Shown here: piece after piece, positions 8,045 through 13,774 of the stretch | Numbering within the stretch: position 1 is the stretch's first letter | Layout of the letters: each line of letters begins with the position of its first letter | Origin: Spirochaetaceae bacterium | GTDB lineage: Bacteria; Spirochaetota; Spirochaetia; Treponematales; Breznakiellaceae | Assembly: GCA_031275595.1 (NCBI GenBank) | Contig: JAISOO010000095.1 | Location: 1-13,774 of the forward strand | Length of the DNA stretch: 13,774 nucleotides | Reading direction: 5' to 3' | Made by a program: the position numbers and the translations under genes | The notes under the pieces: model-generated | Told to the model about the DNA's origin: nothing | Seen by the model: the letters and a program-made list of their open reading frames with translations, nothing else | The model's database searches: none

Positions 8045-8117
8045 GCCACCTTAGCTCAGTTGGTAGAGCAAAGGACTGAAAATCCTTGTGTCTAGAGTTC
8101 GATTCTCTGAGGTGGCA
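8045..8117 (+). tRNA. tRNA-Phe (anticodon GAA)
   Basis: The 73 nt fold as a full cloverleaf: acceptor GCCACCT/AGGTGGC with discriminator A, D arm GCTC...GAGC with AGTTGGTA loop, anticodon stem AAGGA/TCCTT with loop CTGAAAA (anticodon GAA), 5-nt variable loop, and T arm TAGAG-TTCGATT-CTCTG. The 3' CCA is not encoded. A T6 run at 8122-8127 just after the gene may aid termination. No tRNA neighbours are in view. Confidence 0.96.
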
Positions 8118-8309
8118 TTAGTTTTTTAGGCCCGGACGGCTGTTTCGGGGCAGGCGGTTTTAACGCACATCGTTGGCAGTTGGGCTGTATAATGAATTAA
8201 GCCCGAAGGAAAAGGGCGTTCATTAACACTCAAAATTGTAAGGAAGCACTGTAAGAAAACCTTGTATAGGTGCGGTGTGTCTTGCGTGCTTGCTTATGAG
8301 GAGGAGTGT

Positions 8310-8473
8310 ATGGACGTACTGGACCAGCGGGTATATATATATCCACGAAACGGTGTTTATCAGGCACAGTTTATTAACCCAATACCCAAAAAATGTCTTA
8401 CTGCCCGTTCAACCGGAAAAGGAAACGGGATGAGGCGCTAGTTGTTGTTTATGACTGGATTTCCCCGCACTAA
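8310..8473 (+). pseudogene. Fragment resembling a tyrosine recombinase/integrase N-terminus, frameshifted
   Basis: A strong ribosome site (GAGGAGGAG) precedes ATG 8310. The frame reads MDVLDQRVYIYPRNGVYQAQ then FINPIPKKCLTARSTGKGNG and stops at 8441. If one C is restored near 8427 the sense continues NRDEALVVVYDWISP. The pattern (aromatic strand, YxAQF, ARSTG, then a helix ending in VYDW) resembles the N-terminal arm-binding region of phage-type integrases. No core-binding or catalytic domain follows: the next 80 bp lead into the promoter of the transporter operon. Placement just downstream of a tRNA gene, a common attachment site, agrees with this. The family call is tentative, from memory of such N-termini. 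Confidence 0.4.
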
Positions 8474-8555
8474 AGCTCCCCCGCAAGCCGGAGAATGAAC
8501 CAGGATGAAGCTACAGTTCGAGGATGCGGAGTTTCACAGGGGAGGATGCGGTATA

Positions 8556-8584
8556 TTGACATTCAGACCGACTCCGCTTACACT
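8556..8584 (+). promoter_or_regulatory. Sigma-70-type promoter for the potABCD-like operon
   Basis: A perfect TTGACA (8556-8561), a 17-bp spacer and TACACT (8579-8584, 4/6) predict a start near 8591. The leader before the ATPase gene would be about 130-150 nt and includes the hairpin and palindrome described for the surrounding stretch. Confidence 0.6.
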
Positions 8585-8741
8585 TTTTTTGGGCGTTTTT
8601 TTATGGCGGCCGATCCCAAAACAAGGCGGGTTTGGGGATTGTTCCCTGGAAAAAAACTTACTAAATACGTATTATTTATGAGAATACACCGGCGTTATGT
8701 TTTGGTGAAAGGGGGCGGCGATCGCTCAGGAATTATTACGT

Positions 8742-9830
8742 TTGGAGAAAATTGAGAAGCGATTCGGCGGGGTGGAAGTCCTGCGGGGGCTCGATCTTTT
8801 TGTAAATGCCGGCGAGTTTATTACCCTGCTGGGATCTTCGGGGTGCGGTAAAACCACCACCCTCAGGATCATCGCGGGACTTGAACAGGCCGACAGGGGC
8901 CGGGTGTTCCTCGCGGGGGAGGATGTGACCGATCTGGAGCCGAACAGGCGGGATGTGAATATGGTTTTTCAAAACTATGCCCTGTTTCCCCATATGAACG
9001 TCGAGATGAATATTTCCTACAGCCTCAGGCTGAAGCGCCGGTCCAGGGGGGAAATAAAAAAGGCCGTGGGGGACGCCCTGGAACTGGTACAGCTTGCGGG
9101 GTATGAGCGGCGGATGCCCCATGAGCTTTCCGGAGGGCAGCGCCAGCGGGTTGCCGTGGCCCGGGCGGTGGTGAACCGGCCCAAGGTACTGCTCCTGGAC
9201 GAACCCCTGGGCGCTTTGGATCTGCAGCTCCGCCGCCAGATGCAGGTGGAATTAAAGGGGCTTCAAAAACAGTTGGGGATTACTTTCATCTATATAACCC
9301 ATGATCAGGAGGAAGCCTTGAATATGTCGGACCGGATCGCGGTGATGCGGAACGGCCGTTTTGAACAGATCGGTTCCGCCGCGGAGGTCTACGACTATCC
9401 CAAAACGGGTTTTGTCGCCCGGTTTGTGGGAAACGCGAACATATTAACGGGAACCGTCGTTTCCCGGAAACCCGCGGCGGCGGGAAAGGAGATCCTCACC
9501 TTTGAACACCCCGCGGGCCGCGGGGGGGTTGCGGTTTCCCCGGACGGCTCCCCTGACGGGCAGGAGATCGCGGTGGCGGTCCGCAGCGAGTATATCGAAC
9601 TGCGGCCGGCGGACGGTTCCTCCGCCGGGCCGGAGGGGCTTGCGGCGAGGATCACCGGGAAAAGTTTTGCCGGGGGCCAGCTTCGGATCACCGCGGTCCT
9701 CCGGGGAGGGGGGGAGGTTACCGCCAGCAGACACGGTATCGATTCCCAACTGGGGATAGGACAGGAGGTACGGGTGGACTGGCCTCCGGATCGGGCGGTT
9801 CCGGTAGATGAGGGGCTCCCCCATGGGTAG
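8742..9830 (+). CDS. potA: ABC importer ATPase, spermidine/putrescine (PotA) family
   Basis: PotA-type ATPases drive polyamine-family ABC import at the inner face of the membrane. The 362-residue frame has GSSGCGKTTT (Walker A, about residues 31-40), the Q-loop in FQNYALFPHMNVEMN, signature LSGGQRQRVAVARA, Walker B VLLLDEPLGALD, and H-loop THDQEEAL, then a TOBE-type C-terminal domain. The start is unclear. The TTG at 8742 gives MEKIEKRFGG and loses the first residues of strand 1; the frame is open upstream to a TGA at 8706-8708 and reads AQELLRLEKIEKRF, which looks native. The purine run AAGGGGG (8709-8715) would serve a start at the ATC of 8721. The 3' end overlaps the first permease gene. 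First gene of four; the substrate depends on the binding protein. Confidence 0.93.
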   Translation: MEKIEKRFGGVEVLRGLDLFVNAGEFITLLGSSGCGKTTTLRIIAGLEQADRGRVFLAGEDVTDLEPNRRDVNMVFQNYALFPHMNVEMNISYSLRLKRRSRGEIKKAVGDALELVQLAGYERRMPHELSGGQRQRVAVARAVVNRPKVLLLDEPLGALDLQLRRQMQVELKGLQKQLGITFIYITHDQEEALNMSDRIAVMRNGRFEQIGSAAEVYDYPKTGFVARFVGNANILTGTVVSRKPAAAGKEILTFEHPAGRGGVAVSPDGSPDGQEIAVAVRSEYIELRPADGSSAGPEGLAARITGKSFAGGQLRITAVLRGGGEVTASRHGIDSQLGIGQEVRVDWPPDRAVPVDEGLPHG

Positions 9831-10710
9831 GGACTTCAAAACCCCGGCCCTGTCCCGGCAGCGGCTTACCCGGGTCGAGTCGCTCGCGGTATTGCCCCTG
9901 TACCTCTTCACCCTGGTTTTTGTCCTGGGGCCCCTGATCTATATGCTGATATTGAGTTTTATGACCCGTTCCGGCGCCTGGGGGGTGGCGGCGGTATTTA
10001 CCCTGCGGAATTACCGGCGGATCTTTGAACCCATTTACGTGGAAACCTTTGTGCAGTCCATGAAGCTGGCCCTGCTCAGCACCTTCCTGGTGATCCTCAT
10101 CGGGTACCCCTTCGGTTACTATATGGCCCGTCTGGGCGGAAAATGGCGGAACCGGCTCATGCTGCTCCTGATTATCCCCTTTTGGACCAGCTCTTTGATG
10201 CGCCTTTACGGCTGGATCATCGTATTCCGGGCGAACGGGGTGTTGGACTCCGCCCTGCTGGCCCTGGGGCTCACCGGGGAGCCCTTAAAATTGCTCTACA
10301 CCTATCCCGCGGTGGTAACCGGGATGATCTACGCCCTCTCTCCCTTTATGATCTATTCGGTGTATACCAGCGCGGAAAAGCTGGACTGGAGCCTGGTCGA
10401 AGCCGCCCGGGACCTGGGGGCCTCCCCGCTCCAGGCCTTTTGTACCGTCAGTTTCCCCCTCACCATGCCGGGGCTTTTTTCCGGGGTGGTCCTTACCTTT
10501 ATTCCCTCCATGGGCCTTTATTTCGTCGCCGACATCCTGGGGGGAAACAAGGTGGTGCTGGTGGGGAACCTGATCCAGGAACAGCTGATGAAGGCCCACG
10601 ACTGGCCCTTTGCCGCTTCCTTGAGCGTGGTACTGATGGCGATGACCAGTCTTTCCCTCTATTTGTACCGCCGGCTTACCCGGTCCGGGGAACTGGAGGG
10701 ACTGGTATGA
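9823..10710 (+). CDS. potB: ABC importer permease, PotB family
   Basis: One of two inner-membrane subunits of the importer. From ATG 9823 the product has 295 residues and about six hydrophobic segments, starting with ESLAVLPLYLFTLVFVLGPL. The EAA loop that docks on the ATPase is clear: VEAARDLGASPLQAFCTVSF, followed by PLTMPGLFSG. ATG 9823 is preferred because GAGGGG lies 8 bp upstream; ATG 9808 would add five residues without a good ribosome site. The gene overlaps the end of potA by 8 bp (stop 9828-9830) and its TGA overlaps the potC start as ATGA, so all three are translationally linked. PotB and PotC are told apart by order and length; the specificity of the permease is not readable. Confidence 0.93.
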   Translation: MGRDFKTPALSRQRLTRVESLAVLPLYLFTLVFVLGPLIYMLILSFMTRSGAWGVAAVFTLRNYRRIFEPIYVETFVQSMKLALLSTFLVILIGYPFGYYMARLGGKWRNRLMLLLIIPFWTSSLMRLYGWIIVFRANGVLDSALLALGLTGEPLKLLYTYPAVVTGMIYALSPFMIYSVYTSAEKLDWSLVEAARDLGASPLQAFCTVSFPLTMPGLFSGVVLTFIPSMGLYFVADILGGNKVVLVGNLIQEQLMKAHDWPFAASLSVVLMAMTSLSLYLYRRLTRSGELEGLV

Positions 10711-11504
10711 AAAAACGCCGCCGGTTCTCCAATCTTTACCTCCTGCTGGTTCTGATCCTGATGTATGTCCCCATTTTGCTGGTCATCGTTTATTCCTTTA
10801 ATGCCGGCCGCCTGAGTTCGGTTTGGGACGGGTTTTCCCTCCGGTGGTACCGGGAACTTTTCAGGGACCGGTCCATGTTTCAGGCCCTGCGGAACAGTGT
10901 GGTCCTGGGCCTCCTCAGCAGTTCTGCCGCCGCCCTCATCGGTACCCTGGCCGCGGCGGGGATGTCCCGGGTCATGCCTCCGGGGGCCAGGGTGATGGAG
11001 TACCTCTCGATCCTTCCCATTATGGTTCCTGAAATTATCCTGGGCATGGTGTTTCTCGTCTTTTTTTCCCTCCTCGCCCTTCCCTTTGGAATGGTTACCC
11101 TGGTCATCGCCCATACCGCCATCTGCGTTCCCTATACCTATCTCTTGGTAAAGGCCCGGATCGTGGGAATGGATAAAAGTTATGTGGAAGCCGCCAAGGA
11201 CCTGGGGGCCGGCGAGACCCGGGCCTTCTACGATATTACCCTCCCCCTGATCCTGCCCGCCATTGTTTCGGGGATGCTCATTTCCTTTGCCATGAGTTTT
11301 GACGATGTGATCATCAGCGTCTTTGTTACCGGGGTGCATACCAACACCCTGCCGATAAAAATTTATTCCCAGATAAAAACCGGGGTTACCCCTAAAACCA
11401 ACGCTTTGTGTACCCTGCTGTTTGCCGCCACCGTGGTCCTGGGTACCTGTTCAGCGCTTGTTGCCCGGTCCCTTAACGGCGACCGAGGCATAAAAAAAAC
11501 ATAG
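10707..11504 (+). CDS. potC: ABC importer permease, PotC family
   Basis: Second membrane subunit of the importer, 265 residues. It begins MKKRRRFSNLYLLLVLILMY, a positively charged start followed by the first membrane helix, with VPILLVIVYSFN typical of PotC. The EAA loop reads VEAAKDLGAGETRAFYDITL, then PLILPAIVSGM. The sequence DDVIISVFVTGVHTNTLPI near the C-terminus is a PotC hallmark. The start overlaps the potB stop by ATGA at 10707-10710. The frame is open further upstream, but that part is a shadow of potB. potD follows after 10 bp. The call is secure to family level. Confidence 0.95.
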   Translation: MKKRRRFSNLYLLLVLILMYVPILLVIVYSFNAGRLSSVWDGFSLRWYRELFRDRSMFQALRNSVVLGLLSSSAAALIGTLAAAGMSRVMPPGARVMEYLSILPIMVPEIILGMVFLVFFSLLALPFGMVTLVIAHTAICVPYTYLLVKARIVGMDKSYVEAAKDLGAGETRAFYDITLPLILPAIVSGMLISFAMSFDDVIISVFVTGVHTNTLPIKIYSQIKTGVTPKTNALCTLLFAATVVLGTCSALVARSLNGDRGIKKT

Positions 11505-11514
11505 GAGAAATCAC

Positions 11515-12570
11515 ATGAAAAACAGATTCCTTTTGATTGCCCTTGCCATCCTCTTCCCGGCCATGGTAAACGCCGGGGGTTCCTGGGCCAGGGACGCCAA
11601 AAAGCAGCTTACCCTTTTTACCTGGGAAGCGATGTTCCCCCAGGAGATCCTCGACGGCTTTGAGGCGGAGACCGGCATTACCATCAATTATGTCAATTTT
11701 GATTACGACGAGACCATGCTCACCCGGCTTGAGGCCGCAGGGGGCGGGGACTACGACCTGGTAATCGCCGACGACTACATCATCGAAACCGCGATTGCCC
11801 AGGGGCTGGTGCAAAAACTCGATAAGAGCCGCCTTTCGAACTACCGCAATATCAATCCCATCTACCAGAAGCAGTTTTACGATCCCGCCGACGAGTATAC
11901 CGTACCCTACGGCGCCGGGGTACAAACCATCGTATACGACCCCAGCCGGGTGAAGATCCCTATTTCGGGCTATACGGACCTTTGGAACCCCGCCCTGGCG
12001 GACAGCGTGGGGCTCATTGAAAATTACCGGGTTATCAACGGCATGGCCCTCAAGGTATTGGGCCAAAGTTATAATACCGGGGATATTGGAACGATCCGTT
12101 CCGCCGGGGATCGGCTCGTCAGCCTGGCCCCTAATATCCGCCTTATCCGGGACGACAACCTCCAGGACGAACTCCTCGCGGGGGAGATATCCACGGCGGT
12201 GATGTACACCTCCCAGGTAACCATGGCAAAAATGGAAAACCCCGATCTCAAGGTGGTGTTCCCCAAGGAAGGGATCGGCTTCGGCATCATGGCGGGTTTT
12301 ATCCCCAGCAAGGCCCCAAATCCTGACGCGGCCTACGCCTTCCTCAACTACATCCTGGACGCCCGGCGGGGGGCGCAGTGCTTTGAATTCCTGGGGTATT
12401 ACAGTACCTATTCCGCCTCCGACCCCTACATCAGTGGGGAATACAAGGAATTCCTTACCCTGCCTGAGGGGTTTAATGTCAATATGGAGATGATCGAAAA
12501 CATCAGCCCCGAGGCGGACGAAGAACACACCCGGATATGGACCGTCTTTAAGGCCGCGGCGGGGCGGTAA
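11515..12570 (+). CDS. potD: Periplasmic solute-binding protein, PotD-like, divergent pocket
   Basis: PotD-type proteins deliver polyamines to the PotBC channel in the periplasm. The 351-residue product has a signal peptide (MKNRFLLIALAILFPAMVNA, cleavage likely after NA) and the family fold: LTLFTWEAMFPQEILDGFEA, YDLVIADDYIIETAI, VPYGAGVQTIVYD, DLWNP, and IPSKAPNPDAAYAFLNYIL. A ribosome site AGGAGAA precedes the ATG. Aligned by eye with E. coli PotD from memory, the spermidine contacts are replaced: Asp168 by Asn, Glu171 by Val, Trp229 by Tyr, Trp255 by Gly, Asp257 by Met; the early binding Trp (FTWEAM) is kept. So the ligand may differ from spermidine or putrescine. It is not a lipoprotein: no Cys is near the signal end. 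Last gene of the operon. Confidence 0.9.
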   Translation: MKNRFLLIALAILFPAMVNAGGSWARDAKKQLTLFTWEAMFPQEILDGFEAETGITINYVNFDYDETMLTRLEAAGGGDYDLVIADDYIIETAIAQGLVQKLDKSRLSNYRNINPIYQKQFYDPADEYTVPYGAGVQTIVYDPSRVKIPISGYTDLWNPALADSVGLIENYRVINGMALKVLGQSYNTGDIGTIRSAGDRLVSLAPNIRLIRDDNLQDELLAGEISTAVMYTSQVTMAKMENPDLKVVFPKEGIGFGIMAGFIPSKAPNPDAAYAFLNYILDARRGAQCFEFLGYYSTYSASDPYISGEYKEFLTLPEGFNVNMEMIENISPEADEEHTRIWTVFKAAAGR

Positions 12571-12593
12571 AGGGCGCTACCCATAGGGCTTCG

Positions 12594-12670
12594 CCGATTT
12601 CTTTTGAAACCTGACGCATTTTATCCCCGGGATTGCGGGTTTGGTCTGTCCAGGTTTCAAGGGGAATCGG
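12594..12670 (+). other. Long RNA hairpin after potD
   Basis: Arms 12594-12613 and 12651-12670 are 20 nt each. CCGATT pairs with AATCGG and TTGAAACCTG with CAGGTTTCAA perfectly. The 4 nt between (TCTT against GGGG) can pair as U-G, C-G, U-G, U-G in plus-strand RNA, making a continuous 20-bp stem. In minus-strand RNA these would be A-C clashes. The 37-nt top holds a small CCCG/CGGG stem. It starts 24 bp after the potD stop and is not followed by a T run, so it may protect or process the 3' end rather than be a simple terminator. Confidence 0.55.
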
Positions 12671-12729
12671 AAGGCCGTCGTTTTGTGTCTTCCCGGGGAA
12701 GTTCCCGAAAAAAGTAATTTTTTCCCCGG

Positions 12730-12760
12730 TTGACAGATACCGCGGTTTGGGAGAGACTAA
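12730..12760 (+). promoter_or_regulatory. Possible promoter for the downstream lipoprotein gene
   Basis: A perfect TTGACA (12730-12735) follows directly on an inverted repeat CCGGGGAA/TTCCCCGG (12693-12700 and 12722-12729) that encloses A6-GTAA-T6. The -10 is weak: GACTAA at 12755-12760 lies 19 bp on. The inverted repeat touching the -35 could be an operator. Confidence 0.35.
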
Positions 12761-12812
12761 CTGATGTCATTTCAAATAGAAACCCAAGGGGTTTTTACTT
12801 TAAGGAGGAACC

Positions 12813-13774
12813 ATGAAAAAGTTATGTTTAGTCGTGATGGCCGCCCTGCTTTGCGGCGCGTTGATCCTTGCCGGATGCAGTAAGCAGGAGGCTCCCGCCG
12901 GTTCTGAGGGCGACGCCCAGGCCGCGGCATCCCAGGCCGCCTACCACATCGGTATCGTGACCGGTACGGTCTCCCAATCCGAGGACGATCTGCGGGGCGC
13001 GGAAGAGCTGATCCGCCGGTACGGCAGGGTCGCCGAGGGCGGTATAATCCAGCATGTTACCTATCCGGATAACTTTATGGATCAGCAGGAAACGGTGATC
13101 ACCCAGATCAGTACTATGGCGGATGACCCCCTGATGAAGGCGGTTATTGTGAACCAAGCCATTCCGGGTACCACCGAAGCCTTTAAGCGGATCCGGGCGC
13201 GCAGGCCCGATATCTTACTCCTTTCTGCTGAGCCCCACGAAGATCCCCTGGTCATCTCCCAAGCTGCGGACCTGAGTGTCCAGAACGACTTTGTATCCCG
13301 GGGGTATACTATTATCTGGGCCGCCAAACAGCTCGGCGCGGACACCTTTGTCCACATTTCCTTTCCCCGGCACATGAGTTACGAATCCGCCTCCAGGCGC
13401 TGGCCCATTTTTCAGGCTGCTGCCCAGGATATGGGGATGAAGGTTGCCTTTGAAACCGCTCCGGACCCGACATCCGACATTGGTATGGCCGGCGCCCAGC
13501 AATACATCCTGGAAGCGGTCCCCCAGTGGGTGGAACGTTACGGAAAAAATGCCGCCTACTACTGTACCAACGACGGCGAAACCGAGCCCCTCATCAGGCA
13601 GCTTCTAGCCTACGGAGGGATCTTTGTGGAGCCGGATCTCCCCTCCCCTCTGATGGGTTATCCCGGGGCACTGGGCATTGACCTCTCTGCGGAAGCGGGA
13701 AATTTTCCCGCCATCCTCAAAAAGGTTGAAGAAGCGGTAATTGCCAAGGGCGGAGCGGGCAGGTTTGGTACCTG
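12813..13774 (+). CDS. DUF3798-like periplasmic-binding lipoprotein (3' end outside window)
   Basis: The first 320 residues are in view and the frame runs off the right edge. It starts MKKLCLVVMAALLCGALILA followed by GC, a lipobox LAGC with the lipidated cysteine at residue 22, so it is anchored to a membrane outside the cytoplasm. A low-complexity linker (APAGSEGDAQAAASQAA) leads to YHIGIVTGTVSQSEDDLRGA, HVTYPDNFMDQQETVITQI, DILLLSAEPHEDP, VHISFPRHMSYE and VEPDLPSPLMGYPGALGIDL. I recall these as DUF3798, a family with a periplasmic-binding-protein fold and no assigned ligand. A strong TAAGGAGG ribosome site precedes the ATG. Genes of this kind often head an ABC transporter operon, so transporter genes may follow; none is visible. 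Function is not established. Confidence 0.85.
   Translation, partial: MKKLCLVVMAALLCGALILAGCSKQEAPAGSEGDAQAAASQAAYHIGIVTGTVSQSEDDLRGAEELIRRYGRVAEGGIIQHVTYPDNFMDQQETVITQISTMADDPLMKAVIVNQAIPGTTEAFKRIRARRPDILLLSAEPHEDPLVISQAADLSVQNDFVSRGYTIIWAAKQLGADTFVHISFPRHMSYESASRRWPIFQAAAQDMGMKVAFETAPDPTSDIGMAGAQQYILEAVPQWVERYGKNAAYYCTNDGETEPLIRQLLAYGGIFVEPDLPSPLMGYPGALGIDLSAEAGNFPAILKKVEEAVIAKGGAGRFGT

Larger units (their letters stand above)
8118..8741. other. Largely non-coding stretch between tRNA-Phe and the transporter operon
   Basis: Apart from the recombinase-like fragment and the promoter at 8556-8584, no gene is supported. An imperfect hairpin lies at 8191-8224 (AATGAA-TTAA-GCCC / GGGC-G-TTCATT) directly after a perfect TATAAT (8188-8193) that has no good -35. 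In the transporter leader there is a 9-bp hairpin with one mismatch at 8613-8638 (TCCCAAAAC/GTTTGGGGA), and a 10-bp palindrome AATACGTATT at 8664-8673. The short open frames here have no recognisable product. Confidence 0.5.

Noticed and set aside
8188..8193. Perfect TATAAT as a promoter for the recombinase-like fragment
   Set aside because: No acceptable -35 lies 16-18 bp upstream and there is no extended -10 TGn; noted only as a possible element.
8495..8755. Open frame of 86 codons before the ATPase gene
   Set aside because: It spans the TTGACA promoter and leader hairpin, has no ribosome site of note, and resembles no family I know.
10143..10706. Upstream extension of the potC frame inside potB
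   Set aside because: The sequence before ATG 10707 is an out-of-frame reading of potB; the charged start and first membrane helix of PotC begin at 10707.
11473..12528. Minus-strand open frame of 351 codons opposite potD
   Set aside because: Shadow of potD; no signal, domain or motif, and potD is a clear family member with a signal peptide and ribosome site.

Overview
The window looks like chromosome from a spirochaete of the genus Treponema, probably the termite-gut type. This is inferred from G+C-rich protein genes, the mix of gene families (plant/cyanobacterial-like GlgC, a DUF3798-type lipoprotein, a PotABCD-like importer) and the sequence style. It is not proven from the window alone.

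Left part (1-2194): the wreck of a beta-glucoside phosphotransferase (PTS) operon. On the minus strand the order of transcription is the EIIC C-terminus, an old-yellow-enzyme N-terminus, a glycoside hydrolase family 1 (6-phospho-beta-glucosidase) C-terminal half with an in-frame TAG, and an apparently intact HPr that leaves the window. Divergent to it on the plus strand is the BglG/LicR-type regulator, which has lost its 5' end and its middle, carries a frameshift, and is interrupted by a 119-bp three-hairpin repeat. The deletion junctions, point lesions and insertion together describe an operon in decay.

Middle part (2224-7826): glgC (minus strand, glycogen synthesis) stands back to back with a plus-strand cluster of mrfA (DEAH helicase with a C-terminal zinc motif), mrfB (DEDD-type exonuclease) and a GNAT acetyltransferase. 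mrfA and mrfB together resemble the mitomycin-lesion repair pair known from Bacillus subtilis. mrfA carries an in-frame block of G+C-rich palindromes that encodes a proline-rich insert.

7827-8741: a tRNA-Phe(GAA) gene whose promoter is separated from it by a second copy of the 119-bp repeat, flanked by a perfect 4-bp duplication. Downstream lies a short frameshifted fragment that resembles the N-terminus of a tyrosine recombinase, a plausible scar of an element that once used the tRNA. A good sigma-70 promoter for the next operon follows.

Right part (8742-13774): a complete four-gene ABC importer (ATPase, two permeases, periplasmic binding protein) of the spermidine/putrescine family. By eye the binding protein lacks all five of the main polyamine-contact residues of E. 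coli PotD, so the substrate may not be a polyamine. After potD is a 20-bp hairpin that can pair fully only as plus-strand RNA. Last is a DUF3798-like lipoprotein with its own promoter region, cut by the window end.

The clearest new item is the 119-bp element: terminal inverted repeats, three hairpins and 4-bp target duplications in two independent sites. It has the form of a miniature inverted-repeat transposable element (MITE).
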